From assembly GCA_038496445.1 (NCBI GenBank), contig JALMLS010000065.1, positions 248,001 to 312,000 of the forward strand: 64,000 nt of DNA, given 5' to 3'. Below the pieces are notes generated by a model. It ran no database searches, had not been told where the DNA came from, and worked only from the letters and a program-made list of their open reading frames with translations. This DNA comes from Trichosphaerium sp. ATCC 40318. Its lineage: Eukaryota > Discosea > Flabellinia > Trichosidae. Numbering within the stretch: position 1 is the first letter of the stretch; every line of letters begins with the position of its first letter. This document shows positions 23,894 through 36,268 of the stretch, in pieces. The translations under genes and the position numbers were made by a program.

Positions 23894-26800
23894 TTACATT
23901 AGTCTTACAGGGCTTCCAAACGCAGCCATCCAATTGGTTAAAGATGCGTATGACTGTGCTTTAAATACTAGCTTTACATTGCTATCCTCTAAAGACATTT
24001 TGAGTTAGTAACATTTCAAAAGATACAGGCTAGAAGTCCAGTTGAACTTTGAGAAAAACGTACCTATGTACTTGAGAATAAACTGACTTTTGTTCATTTC
24101 TGCGTCATAACATAGTATGACTTTATTCATTTCAACATATCCAATAGGTGGTCCATACTATGTACTATTAGAAATAACGAACAAGTGCAAAAGTAATACC
24201 TCAGAGTGTTGGTAGTAGAATAAAGTGTTACCACGTAGTTCAACCCATGTTAACCTCCAGCCGTGACCAACTCTCATATTAAGCAAGCTCGTTTGTCGAG
24301 GTTGAGAGAATATATCAGGAATGAGGTACTTGGTAGTCTGAGCACGTCGTGCACGAATTTTCTTCAAAAAAAGTCAGAACGGAAAAATAAAGTGATTTAA
24401 AAATTGCAGGCCTCATTGTGGCTCTAAGTCGCCTACTTACTTTTATAGTAGCATTACCACTTTGATTATCATATAATTGGAATAAATGTTGTAACCACTG
24501 CTCTTTACGGAACTGTGTAGGTACATGTAATAAGAAGCTTTCTTTGCTATTATCTTTTGTAGTTATACACATTTGAAACGCTTTATGTATGCTATCTAAA
24601 CAATTTATCAGTACGCGCTGTAACCACCATTTAAAAATAAAACAACGTTCCAGAACAACAGGACCACAAGCGAAAACGAGAATATACCAAAAAAACACAA
24701 AAAAAAAAGAATACAAAAAAAAAACACGTACTGAGTACATCAACTTCTGGGATATCAAACACGTGCGTTTCAGGTACAAGATACCTATAATATATTAGTG
24801 AACAAAACCAATTGTGTTTTGAAAAAAAACAAAGAAAAGAGGAGCATACCAATGACGAAGTTTGTAATTATTATCTAAAAGAATGAATTGATCTGCGAAG
24901 AGCAAAGCAATCATAGATTCAGATCTTATTTCTGTTTGCTCATCAACTTCTGGAGATGTCATAACATCAACACGTGTTACTGGGCTATCAAACAATAGAG
25001 TTCTATTATCTAACTTCTAAAAAATAAAGTAAGAATCTCGCGCACAAAAAAAAGAAGCTTTTGAATAACAATAGCTTGTTGCTTTGTAAACACTTTAAAC
25101 AGTGTATACTTTTGTTGGATATATCCAACCACTTATAACTGCGTCATATTTCAAATAGGGTAATGAGGACGTTGCTATTAGGGTAGACGTACCAAGAATT
25201 TTGCATTCTCATTGTTCTTATAAATGAGTTCTAACGTCTCACGTTGTCTCTTTTTTCTATTCTCTACAGCTATTTTTTCTGTGCACTCCTTGAGTTTCTT
25301 ATCAAGCATATCGTGCGCTTTCATAACTGTACCAAATTCAGAAGAATCTGAAGGTAACTTCTTAGAGTACTCCTAAAACAAAAAAACATGTCAAAACAAG
25401 CACGTTTCTCGCCTTCACAAAGAAGTCAATGCGTACCTTGTGGAATAGTATCAATCGAGGAATATGCTGTACTGGTAATAATAATAAGCTCTCCAACGAT
25501 GTGTCCGTATGCCCTAAAGAGAACAATAAATAACTGCTTAGAGGACCAGTTAAGTTAACCTGAGAATTGTACGTCGCCACCAACGTTTAACTTGTTCATA
25601 AACTTATCAATACGTCCTTCTTGTGTTTCTACTTTCTAAAGGAATATCAATAAGATATCATACAAGCCATGAGTAGGACCTACCGTCAAGAACTTATCAA
25701 ATTCTCTGTTTGTTCGCCTCAGAGTTTTAATTGTTTCTTGTTGCTTTATGTAGTTCTATCTCAAAGTAAGTACGACTATTTACATTAAATACGAAGGTCG
25801 TACATCTTGATTAATGTATCCAGCATAGTGGGCAATATAATCCATCTAATGAAGATTAACATAAGAAAAACATCAAACAACAAAAAAAAAATCAGTTGTG
25901 GAATTTCTCCTTTACAGGGACATAGGGCACTCAAAAGTTAACTTACGTTGCTCAAGTAAATATCAGATACTAAACCTCTATACCCAAATTGAGCATTATG
26001 ATGCTCAAGAAGTAGTAAGACCTTCTGACTCTCCAAGAAAATTGTTTCGAGATAACCAAAGATATCATCTAACGCAGTCTTAGGAAGCAACTTCCTTTGT
26101 CGTAATTCCTATAACATTAAAACTAAGTAACCCAAGGAAGAATAAATAAATAAACAAAAACAATAGGAGCAAACTCATCATTGTAATGATGACACAAAGA
26201 GAGTAGATCAAAGAAAAAAAAACTCACCCAATAAAATCGCGTAACCAAAGTAGCCAGGTTTCTGATGTATTGCCTCTCATAGTCCAATATCTCGTTATGT
26301 ATATGATACAAGCTACTATCAGAGCCCTTTTGTGATATGTTAGTTCGTAGGTTTAAACAACGTGAATCCTCATACACTTGGTCCTTTATACTCAACAACA
26401 TGTTGCTTTGTGAGTTTTTCTTTGCTTTTACTCTTCTTTCCGTTCTTGAGTTTAGCTTTGCTCTCCTTTGATTTTTGAAGACTAGATTCTGTAATAGTTT
26501 AGTTAAATAATTCATATTTATCAATGTAATGATAACGACAATATAAAAAACACGTACTGTAATCTGCAGGTAAACTCTCAGTCTCTGACAGCTACAAAGG
26601 TATAAATATCATTAAATAAATGAGTTTGTTGACGTACCTCAGAGTCAGATGATTCAGATGATTCAGAAGAGTCAGAAGTGTGCGAGGAGGCGTCAGAATC
26701 TTGGTCTTGACCTTTATTTTTGCGGCTTGATTTCTTTGAATCTATTGTTGTTAATAAATATAGTTTATCACGCTTATGATACCTGCGGAGTACTGATCTA

Positions 26801-28130
26801 TAAGGTTAACGAAATCTTTAAGACCTTGAGATACTGCAAGATCATAACATGATTGCCCACGTGTATTTCTGTAAAAAACGTTCAGAAGATGATTACTTTA
26901 AAAAAAGAGGAATTTAACATACTTTCCCTTGAAAGCCTTATGCGCTATAGCACCGTGTTTAAGAAGCAGCTTTGCTGTAGTTAAACAACGTGTGGAAATG
27001 GCATAGTACAGCGGTGTGCGCCCAAGCCTAAGTTATATCAATTAGAGACAAGGTAAAAAATATAATGTCTTGGTACTCTGATGGTGTATTCGGATCTGCG
27101 CCATTTTTTAATAACACCTCTACAACAGAGCTCACGTGACCGAAACTGGCACAATGAAGGGGTGTTTCATCAGCATTAGACATTGCATTTATATTACAAC
27201 CAGATACAATCAACAAAGTGAACACCTTAACGTTCATTAGCGTCTAAAGTGTTTTCTCGGGATTTGCAAAAAAAAAAAAAAAGAAGAATTAGGTTTAGCA
27301 CCTACCTTTAAAAACAATAAATACTCATGCTCTGAGAGCTGTCTAGAAGCTTCAAATCGAACAAGGTAATGCAATGCTGTTTCACCACCGGCACCTCTCG
27401 AATCAACTGGAGCACCGTTTTGCAACAAAAAGTAGCACATTTCGTAATGCTAGGATATCACGTGTTAAAATGGTTCTCTGATGCTTTATATGTCGTAGTT
27501 ACGTACTCTTTTATGTGCCGCAAGCATAAGGGGAGTCCAATTAGTAGCTCCTTCCTCTTGAGCGTCTATTGGGAAGTCCTTAAACAAATTTAACGATTTT
27601 TCTTCTCAAGCGAATCAAAAAGAGCAAAAAGCGTCATGTTGGTGCTTCCCTACGCCGTGACGTTTTTACAAGGGCATTATTTCGCTGATTTTGTTTTTAA
27701 ATATTTAACGTACATCTTCCAAAAACGCTAGCACTGCTACCAAATCATTTCTGTGTATAGCTTGCCACATTTCTTTGTTCTTTGATGCTTTTTTGTACAA
27801 TGAAGCTGTATACTCGCTCTACAAGTTTGTTAGTTCGGTTTAGGGAGTGCCATTGCTTATACGCACACGCTCAGATCTTTGTGACCTGCCCAGTTCAAAG
27901 GTAGAACCAGTGAACCGAACACTTTTGTTTAACCGCACTGGCGTATGCACCTTGCCGCGAAAGCTTTCAGGGCCTAGATTTAATGATAAACTATCATTTT
28001 CAATACCCGCCAACGATAGTTCTCCGCGTGGTGATCGCGGTAGTGGTTTTTTAGAGCGAGCGGACTTCCTTTTGAACCCAAGCATGCTTCTGCCTGTGTT
28101 TTTCTTCTTAATTTTAGGTACAGCACTCAT
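23894..28130 (-). CDS. Ankyrin-repeat RhoGEF with DH-PH and an extra C-terminal PH domain
   Basis: Probable activator of Rho-family GTPases. The ATG at 28128-28130 opens a basic Ser-rich region (KKKNTGRSMLGFKRKSARSK). Ankyrin repeats follow: TNWTPLMLAAHKR, GGETALHYLVRFEASRQLSE, ADETPLHCASFGHVSSVVEV, GRTPLYYAISTRCLTTAKLL. An acidic Ser/Glu tract (SSESSDSSESDSELSETESL) and a Lys-rich segment precede the DH domain: LDYERQYIRNLATLVTRFYW, SLESLLLLPVQHIPRLILFH (the conserved QRIPRY-like helix). The PH domain includes IALLFADQFILLDNNYKLRH and WLQHLFQLYDNQ. A second PH reads VGHGWRLTWVELRGNTLFYY, YGPPIGYVEMNKV and VFKAQSYASLTNWMAAFG, ending at 23894. Roughly 18 introns. The ankyrin-DH-PH-PH order is uncommon. 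Confidence 0.85.
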
Positions 28131-28585
28131 TGTGTAAGTTTGTGGGAGTATTAGCGAACGTCAAGCAAAGGATGACACCATCACCATCGGTTTAATTTGT
28201 ACAAAATTGAACTAAAATTGACGTTTACAACTTACCAGAATTCATTGCTTACGTCATAGTGCGTAACAAGGATCACTCATCACTGGCATTACTTTTCTGA
28301 AAGAGCAAGCAGCGCTTTTGGGCACCATTGCTTTTAGAAATTTGCTAATTTTTTGAGTTTGAAAAATATGGCTTTGACAGTGAGTGTCAGTACGTTTCCT
28401 CAGTACAGAAAAAACGAATCACAAAATGGGTTTTGCACCTATAAGTATAGACCATAGATACATATTCAAAATACCAGTGGTGGTGTAAGATTGTGCTGAG
28501 GTGAGTAAAAACGTCTCAAAGGTTCTTTCTTGAATTCCAGTGATTGGCAACAAGCAAATTCGTAATTTTCGACACTATGGGTACT
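28131..28585. other. Spacer, RhoGEF promoter side
   Basis: No ORF or domain trace seen. Confidence 0.4.
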
Positions 28586-28820
28586 TTAGAAATTTACAAA
28601 ACCATAAAATGCCAGAACGGATTTACATAAAAGGATTCTAACCAGATAATCTACAACTATGGTACTAAAAACGCTGTGCATTGCCTTGTTTACAACTTGT
28701 CCATTAACATAAACACAATGGTTTGCAAGCTGTCCAGGTACCACTCTCTGTAGTCGCCGTTTTGTATACCAACAACAAGCAGGTGTGTTTTGAGTTGCCC
28801 ATTGTAAATCACTCAATGTG
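28586..28820 (-). pseudogene. Relic of a MORN_2-repeat gene (minus strand)
   Basis: The minus strand reads CCWYTKRRLQRVVPGQL, then NHCVYVNGQVVNKAMHS. The GQL-x3-CVYVNG pattern matches the repeat of the intact F-box/MORN gene at 57527-58850 (for example GQLKRQCVYVDGKE). There is no F-box and no clean start, and the sequence decays in both directions, so I read it as a fragment. Confidence 0.5.
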
Positions 28821-28825
28821 CCATT

Positions 28826-29020
28826 ATGTCTATCGATCAGATGGTAGAGAGTGGCAAGGAACTTCATAAATATGTAAATAATGGATTGAGCAAAGGATGG
28901 CAAGAGAATGAGCAACTTAGGAACATGGCAAACAGGTTAACTACTGGATGGTATGAAAAAGGACAACTGGTAGCACAAGGAGTTTATAGTATGAAAATGG
29001 ACGCTGGAATTGTTCACTGA
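28826..29020 (+). pseudogene. Relic of a MORN_2-repeat gene (plus strand)
   Basis: The 64-codon frame contains SGKELHKYVNNGLSKGWQEN and NRLTTGWYEKGQLVAQGVYS, with the GW-Y-x-x-GQL pattern of MORN_2 units but poor spacing. It lies head-to-head with the minus-strand relic, so the pair probably arose by local rearrangement of one or two former MORN genes. It may still be transcribed. Confidence 0.4.
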
Positions 29021-29079
29021 ACAGCAACTGACGCTAATCTGGTCCAGCTGCCAGGTCAATTGCTTTCGTTCTATTTGTT

Positions 29080-30027
29080 ATGAAACGCAAAAGAGAACGT
29101 AATGTATTAGGTACGCGTGCTTCTTTACTTGTTATAACCGTACACATAGGTAAGAGGTCTACGATCACTCAACAGCTACCACCCGAAGTGTGGGACACGA
29201 TCCTATCGTATTTAACGACAGCTGGCCAGTTTAGAGATTTCGCGCAGTCATCACGACGATTTAACGCTTTAGCATGCTCCTCGCGCCATAAACCGCCTTC
29301 TTACGCCAACTTGATAGTCCATAACGCAATTAAATACGACCACGTGAAAAACCTTGTAGAATGCCTTAAATACTACAATCCCTGCTTAGACGGTTACAAA
29401 AAAGATAGTACACGTGATAGGATTTGGAAACTTAAATGCAGACCTCTTTCTGGGTACTACCTAGAACTTGATGTAGCAGAAAGTGACACTCTAAGAGAAT
29501 TCCGAGAACAGGTGTGTCTTGAACTTGGAGCAGAACATACCTTATTCTGGGCCGGTAAAAGACTAAAACCAGGGGTTCATTGGTACAGTGGTGTTACTGT
29601 TAAAGAAGATACTACAATGGGCAAATTGAATCCTGGCGTTAGAGGAGGTTTCCCAACTGTTCATTGTCTAGTTTGCCCCAACGATAAACAAGGTAGAAGG
29701 AGATCACCCCGTCTACAGTTGAAAAGAAAGGTGGTGAATGGTAAGAATATAATTTCAACATAAACAAGGTTGTTTTCTCTCTTCTTACTATTTTCTTAAG
29801 GCTCTTGTATTCTGTTTAAACGGTGGTCAAAACAACCTGGTAGGTTTAAATCAGCATGGCCTTCTGCCTATCAATACCTACTAGCAAGGACTGTAGAGTG
29901 CAATAGCCCTTGTGCAGCAAGAGTACTACTTAAAAGTAATAAATTAACAGAAAAGCAAGCCAAGAATGTACTGGAACACAAAGATCTTTGTAAATGGTTT
30001 GCAAAACACCATATTACATTTACATAA
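29080..30027 (+). CDS. F-box protein with ubiquitin-like domain
   Basis: The ATG at 29080 gives MKRKRERNVLG; the intron 29111-29149 (39 nt, GTACGC) is removed to give KRSTITQQLPPEVWDTILSY and LTTAGQFRDFAQSSRRFNAL, a clear F-box. Further on, GYYLELDVAESDTLREFREQ and VCLELGAEHTLFWAGKRLKP have the beta-grasp pattern of a ubiquitin-like domain. A Lys/Arg-rich segment (KQGRRRSPRLQLKRK) and a second intron near 29742 lead to a helical C-terminus (LARTVECNSPCAARVLLKSN), ending HHITFT. Likely an SCF adaptor that can also dock to ubiquitin-binding partners; this role is inference. Confidence 0.72.
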
Positions 30028-30690
30028 TAAACATCTTACAGGGCTACATATGCGTAATTCTGTCGATTTACTCAAGGCTGAATAGCCAACTAAATTCGTC
30101 AGAATTCTACTTGCAAGACCATACTTAAGAAAACCAAAAAGTAACGCTACGTTATTTCTGAACATGTGAGATATTTCAAGCGTTTGAACAAACTAGCCTG
30201 ATCCAACAAAGCCAAACAACCAACTGAAGCAGTTTATACGATAGCAAGCAGAAATCACCGACTAAAACTATCACTTGCTTCTTTGAAAAATATGTTTCTT
30301 TATTTCATTGCATTCGCGATTGTGTTATGTAGACTGGAAATGTATGGGCCCAAACATGCGTTACTTGTGGTGTCACCCATTCTACAATAGCTGTTATTGG
30401 GAACGATATAGTAAGCATCAAAAACTGAAACTGATGACAGTTTACTATTACTACTGTATTTCTCAAAGTGGAGACATACGCAACACTTTCAATAAAATCT
30501 TGTTTCGCATTTTGCACTATTTATCGCACGCTTAACAAATTGCTAGTTTTTTGGTGATACACGTGAAGAATATTTCTGGTATTGTCGTTTTGTACTGACA
30601 AAACAATGTAGGTAAGTTATTGTGGTCAAAATCAGTCATTGATAAGTCGCTTTCACTGATTTTGTTTTAACAAGTTTGTTGGACCTACCC
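30028..30690. other. Spacer without a recognisable gene
   Basis: Overlapping short ORFs on both strands (around 30305-30535) show no domain and no splice-consistent extension. One CACGTG near 30560. Confidence 0.4.
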
Positions 30691-31107
30691 ATGTCTTCTA
30701 ATATGCTTGGAAAGTATGGTTATGGCAAAGTTTACGCTCGTGTTATGATTTGGTATGCCCCAAAGCACGTCACAATGGAACAAATTAAGGATATTATTGA
30801 TGTTGAAGCAGAAGTAGTAGGTATTCTTCAGACTGAGGTTACTTTCGAGCACGAATCTAAACAGATTACGCGTCAACATTTTAGAGTACAGTTAGTAGAC
30901 AATGGAGATCCAAGCAGTATTATGGGGTCACAAGATATCAACAACAAGTTAAGCAAGTTATTTAAAGATAATTCTTGGCGTATGTCACGTGATTTGAAAA
31001 ATAACTCAGGCTGCCCTTCATGGACAGAACTTCTGCCATCTCCTTGTAGATCCATTGAACAACGCCCTATTCCTCCCTCACGCAGGCAGTATTGTTCGTT
31101 GATATAG
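30691..31107 (+). CDS. Hypothetical protein, single exon
   Basis: Unrecognised 138-residue protein starting at the ATG at 30691. It begins MSSNMLGKYGYGKVYARVMI, has a mixed alpha/beta-looking centre (WYAPKHVTMEQIKDIIDVEA, TEVTFEHESKQITRQHFRVQ) and a Ser/Pro/Arg-rich end (PSPCRSIEQRPIPPSRRQ). No signal peptide or membrane segment. An intact frame with ATG and even composition favours a real gene, but no family is evident. Confidence 0.45.
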   Translation: MSSNMLGKYGYGKVYARVMIWYAPKHVTMEQIKDIIDVEAEVVGILQTEVTFEHESKQITRQHFRVQLVDNGDPSSIMGSQDINNKLSKLFKDNSWRMSRDLKNNSGCPSWTELLPSPCRSIEQRPIPPSRRQYCSLI

Positions 31108-31633
31108 TTAATTGCCAAGGAAACACCAGACCCTAGTAATGATATTTTAAAAACAATAAATACGAGAATTTACTTGTTCGATATCGCTTAAATAAGCAAG
31201 ACTTGCACTTGAGCGTCAGCTAGGGCAAAGACTCTAAACTCAAAGTGAGTGAGTGATAGGGAATACTAAAATAGAATACGTTAGAACGAGAAAGGACGCA
31301 CCGTTTTGGAAAGAAACTGTGAGTTGGAATTCTCTTTTTAGTCAATAGTGTCTCAAAATGAATACTACGGACAACTATCTTTCACCATAAGCACAAGCAA
31401 ATCGTTTCAAAAAACACCTACCACAAGTATGTAATTGTTGCAGTGTTGTCAAAAAAGATGGCAAACGTATCATTATCACAATATCAAACAAATTGATGTG
31501 CACTTGATTGGTTTATTGTACAACTTGTACAACCTAAACAGGCGAATGATCTATTCTAAAATCCACATTGTTTATTGATTTCTATCACAAACCCTTATCT
31601 TTACCAGTGAATCCTACACGTGTTAACATTATA
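31108..31633. other. Spacer without a recognisable gene
   Basis: No coding signal seen; the next gene ends at 31634 on the minus strand. Confidence 0.4.
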
Positions 31634-32304
31634 TCAACAGTGGAATGTACTAACTTGTTTTTTAGTTGCGATATTGACAATGTCTTTAATATCACATTCA
31701 TCTACAATACTAATCCAGGAATCTGCAACTGCATGATAGTACTCAAACTGAGAATCAATCGAGATACCTGCTTTTGCATAGCAATATGTACGAAACCATA
31801 TAAGCGAAGCATTCACTATCCAACAAAAGTTTAAAGGCAAAACATGTGATTTAGCGTACAGTTGAGTTTTAGAATGTACATCTTGTGATCGTTAGCAAGG
31901 AGTACATCACAAGTATCCGGTGATAAAATACGAGCTCTTTTCGTCTGTGATATTACTTGTACGTCATCTATAGTATCTCTTGGTCGTTTCTTTTGCGTAG
32001 AACTTTGAGCATTTGTTTTTTTTTTCTTTTTAGTCTGAATGTTCCTGATTTTTTCTATTGACTGACATTGCCTAAAGTCTGGAACGTTACTACAATTAAA
32101 GATGCTAGTAGCCTCTCCAGATTTTGAAGTGCTTGTTATTCCATAAGAACGAAGCTTCCTTGCTGTCAGTTTATATGTTGCGTCTTTTCTCCACCCATTT
32201 TTCATGGCCTTCACAAACGGTTGTTTTTCAACTATAAACCTGTTCTCTATCAAAAAAAGCGAACAAAAAAACGGTTTATTGCTAACGTAGTTGGGGAAGT
32301 CCAT
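31634..32304 (-). CDS. Hypothetical basic, possibly nuclear protein
   Basis: Start ATG at 32302-32304 (MDFPNY), then an intron starting GTTAGC. The product includes EKQPFVKAMKNGWRKDATYK and LTARKLRSYGITSTSKSGEA, a strongly basic tract (IQTKKKKKTNAQSSTQKKRP) resembling a nuclear localisation signal, and SQTKRARILSPDTCDVLL. A second intron starting GTACGC near 31856 joins to NASLIWFRTYCYAKAG and EYYHAVADSWISIVDECDIK, ending VSTFHC. I do not recognise a domain. Without splicing it would look like two unrelated ORFs. Confidence 0.5.
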
Positions 32305-32959
32305 TGAGCACGTGCATCGTTTTTATCCTCAAGTATTTTAAAAACAGGTACAAGTGCGTATCTTGTAATATAGACACTAAGGAATAGCGTTAAACATAGA
32401 TGAGAAAGCGATCAACTAACCCTGAAGGAAGTTCACTTTTAACGTCATACAAAACATCGTTAGAAGTGGTTGTCTTGCTGCTAAACAGATTGTATACGCT
32501 CGATAACATTCAGTTTACTGTCTTGTCACGTACGTGTCTCAGGCGAAAGCAGTCAATAAACGTCCAAGATTAGTACACAACCCACTTAGGACAATCGCTC
32601 ATGAATAGCAGTGGTGTATGTTCATGAACCTTTTTGAAATGCACGTTCTGTTGAACGTTTTACAGTATTCTGGCTTGCAATAGAAACAACTAACATCTAC
32701 ATTCTAAGGTATTGTAGTACTTTCCTTTGTCCGCTCAACCATTAATTTCATATAGACATAGGAGCGTGCTTGTGAGACAGTTTTAAAACATTAGGATTGT
32801 TTGATTTTAAACAAATTTTCAAACTTGTGCAAAAACTGTGCTTGTACGATGTGTGATGTTATTTTTTTTCTTAGTTGGAAATCGCAGCAGATTTATTGGT
32901 TAATATTAGACTTGTTTGATTTGCTATAATTTTGCCGTCAGAACAACAAACACTTGCTG
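32305..32959. other. Spacer without a recognisable gene
   Basis: Promoter side of the basic protein gene. Contains CACGTG at about 32310 and no domain trace. Confidence 0.4.
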
Positions 32960-33420
32960 GCACTACCTGTTAAATAAATGGTTTGTCAATGTTTTCACAC
33001 AAACACCTGTCAGCGCTTTAATCAATTTGTTTGATATTGAAGTGCGTGCCACTAACATCAAGTGTATGGACATTTTTAAGTGCTTTGACACCCTCATCTG
33101 TCTGGGGCAATAAGCAATGGAAATAGTATGCACATCTTTAAGTACTTTGATACCTTCATCTGATACTGAAGTGCCACTAAGATCAATTTCGTGTACATGT
33201 TTAAGTGCTTTGAAGCCCTCATTCTCACATTGGGACAATCAACAAGGGAAATAGTATGTACATCTTTGAGTGCTTTTATAGCCTCATATGTATGCATTCA
33301 CAAAGGCTGAGGTATGGATATTTGTGAGAGATTTGATGGCTGCATCTGTTACTGAAGTATAGCTCAGGCAAAACCTTCCCTCAGAATGCCTTATAGGTTG
33401 GTCATATCTGTTTATGCTAT
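32960..33420 (-). pseudogene. Degenerate LRR array of the F-box/LRR family
   Basis: Reading the minus strand in shifting frames gives LSYTSVTDAAIKSLTNIHT, AIKALKDVHTISLVDCPN, GFKALKHVHEIDLSGTSVSD and EGIKVLKDVHTISI, all copies of the TDEGIKAL-x-GVHTI-x-L unit used by the genes at 51876-53534 and 60251-61084. At least two frameshifts and a stop separate the units and no F-box remains, so it is a decayed paralogue. Confidence 0.75.
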
Positions 33421-33859
33421 TTGCTGTTTAAACAGAACTTGATTCGATTGCTGTACTAAGTGCGTATTTGATTCATTTAAAACCTATCAAACCTTCGTGG
33501 TTATCCGGTGTAATTGTATTAAAAACATTTGAATGGTTACTGCGATAATACGCCAGCACTTGTTCTATCGAAACACCCAAAAAATTTATCTTGGCTTGTT
33601 GCACACCGTTGAAGCTTGAGTTCTTGTGATTTTACCTGAAAACACGTGATTTACAGCTTTATTTTAGAGTCCTGATTCTCTTAGAACCTTTAACCTCTTA
33701 AGATATGAAGACGGCGATACAGTGATCATACAAAATAAATAGCACGTGTCAAAACAAAAAAACCTCACGTGATATTTGATTTTAATGTTAAAGTGTTTAA
33801 GAGTAAGGAACCAAGTTATTCCACTGTCAACTTTTTTCCTGACTGTCTTTTGTAAAGCA
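33421..33859. other. Spacer, promoter of the EngB-type GTPase
   Basis: No ORF with domain content. Two CACGTG copies near 33742 and 33765, the second about 95 bases before the ATG. Confidence 0.4.
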
Positions 33860-35898
33860 ATGGCTTTGCATTGTAGATGCGCACTCCTTGGAAGTAGTGT
33901 TAACCGCTCAAGTAGGCGTGTAGTTTATTCCAAAGCAATTATAGTAAAACCGCGTGTATCAGTTCGCTATGCTGTCTCTCCGCATCTACCAAAGAAAATA
34001 CAGGCAATTGAAGCTTCTATGGCCGCTAGAGAACTTTGGAAGACCCAATCTACTGAAGAGCGCACAGAGGTACTGTCATGTGTTTTTGGCATGCGTTTAA
34101 TGCTCACACAGCCTGGAATAACCGCGAAATTCAAAAACATGCCTGTAAATGAAAGAATGCTTCGCTACATACAAGAGGAAGGTTTTGGGCGATACAAAGC
34201 ACCTAGAGGTGTGAAAAAAGAAACTCAGATCGAAAATAAAAACAAACATCGCATGATACGAACAGAAACTGACAAGGTGCGCTTATTTCAATATTTGTGA
34301 CAGACTGTAGTCTATTTCAGAGCAGATACATCAAAACGACTCGTCGACGCGTCAAACGACTCTCTATATGATTGACACATTGTTGATAGGCTTTTGCGCG
34401 ATCGGAATTCCTAAAAGTGTTTGAGGCAGGACACAAGAGCGCATTTCCTAAAGAAACGCTTCCTGAAGTAGCGGTAATAGGTACACAATCGTTTTTAATA
34501 TATTATAAGAGAAAGACGGTTCTAACACGCTTGAAAGGGAGGAGTAACGTAGGAAAGAGCTCTTTCGTTAATGCCCTTACTGAGAAGTTTATAACTGGTG
34601 TATCAAGAAAGCCAGGGCATACACAGACGATCAGCTGGTACAGGTAACGTCTTTTTACTGAAGAAGAAAAAGATACTTCAAAAAAAAAGTTTGAAAAGTT
34701 TTTCGGTTTGTAATGTTTTTGCTGGTGCTTGCGCACATGTGATTTTATTCTAAAAATCTTGTATTTAATTAACACTATTTTAGTTTGCGCAAACAAATGT
34801 ATCTCGTTGATTTACCAGGGTACCAAGCTCGTAAAGAATTTATCTCTTTTTTTTTGACAGTTTTTTCTCTTGAGCATTTCTTGAGACTTTTTGCTATCAG
34901 AGAACGTTTAGATATATTCACATGCGAAGGTTGTGTTATATTAATTGCATAATTTCTAGGTATGGGTTTGCTTTGGCACCTCAAGAACGCAGAGAAAGTT
35001 GGGGAACAATGGTTATTAACTACATAACTATGAGGAAGACGTTGAAACGTGTTATTGTACTTATAGACTCAAGACAGTCATTTAAACAACTTGATTTTAC
35101 GCTTTGTGATTATTTAGAGAGGTATGTTTATAGACTCTATTGAACCGGGGGCAGAGTACAACTCCTCAAAAAGTTTTATTTTAATTTTCTTTTTTGGCTT
35201 GTTCTTTTGTTTTTGCTGTTCTGACGACTTTATTACAGTATTAAAATGAGATTTAATATTGTACTGACCAAAACGGATATGGTTGATCAAGAAGATCTCG
35301 CCAAACAACAACAATTAACTACAAAGGTAAAGGTCAAGCTTCAAAGAATAACAAAGCATTTTTTTATTGTTTCAATTGTAAAAATATTTTCGCTTGTAAA
35401 GTGGTTTAGATTATTGATCAATCTCTTCGAGTAATAGTTTATTAGATAGCACAAAAGTATAGATGTCACGTTGGTGAAGTACATATGATGAGTGCAAAGA
35501 CTTTCGCTGGTACAGCAATTTCCATCCGACTACAACTTTTTTTTTGTTCGGATCACAATTCTGTCACGTGTTTTTTAAGTGGACTCATTCATTATTTAAG
35601 GTGTTTCAAAAATACGTAATCTTTTATCTACGTTTACTTTTAGAAAAATAGGTGAGCATGAATACCTCAGTACCCTGTGTTTTAAATACTGACAATCAAA
35701 AAAAAATAGAGCAGAAAAACCTACACAACAGCAAAAGAAAAAACCTCCTAAACCTAACTTGGGTCTTCGTGATCTACTAAAAACAGAAAAGCAATTAAAA
35801 AATAATGAAAGATCAAAAGAGTATAAGGACAGGGTTGCAGCTGCTGAAAAAGCTAAGAAGAAGAGTGAGAAACCAACTTTAAAAAAAATTGCATTGTA
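33860..35898 (+). CDS. engB: EngB/YihA-type GTPase (GTPBP8-like), probably mitochondrial
   Basis: Circularly standard small GTPase of the EngB family, implicated in ribosome assembly. The ATG at 33860 gives MALHCRCALLGSSVNRSSRR, a basic presequence suited to mitochondria. After introns: EVAVIG, GRSNVGKSSFVNALTEKF (G1), GVSRKPGHTQTISWY (G2), MYLVDLPGYG (G3), LAPQERRESWGTMVINYI, VIVLIDSRQSFKQLD, FNIVLTKTDMVD (G4 TKTD) and HVGEVHMMSAKTFAGTAI (G5 SAKT). All five G motifs are therefore present after splicing. A Lys-rich coil (KKPPKPNLGLRDLLKTEKQL and so on) forms an unusual C-terminal tail beyond the GTPase fold, ending KKIAL. Confidence 0.85.
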
Positions 35899-36268
35899 AA
35901 ATACCAAACAAAAAAGTCGCACTGGAGACGCACATGTGTTTACACCTTTATTTTTTTGCACTAACAGTGCATGTTATGTGTATCTACAAATAACACCTTG
36001 TATAAAGTGGCTATACGTACAGAGACATGTAAAGTACTCTTTGTTAAAATCAAGTTGCGTGTACTTTCTTTCTCCATTACTCGACTTGAGAATGCTGGTA
36101 CTCAAGTTTTTTGTATATTATCGTATCTCTCATTACGTTCACCATGTAGTTTTGTATAATCTCTAATCCTACTTACAACACGTGGTTCGTGCGTCAACTC
36201 TACACAATGATGCCGAATTTGGCAGCATAAATCACGTATTTGATGGATAAATACTAATACAACAGTGC
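35899..36268. other. Spacer
   Basis: Short ORFs only. One CACGTG near 36179. Confidence 0.4.
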
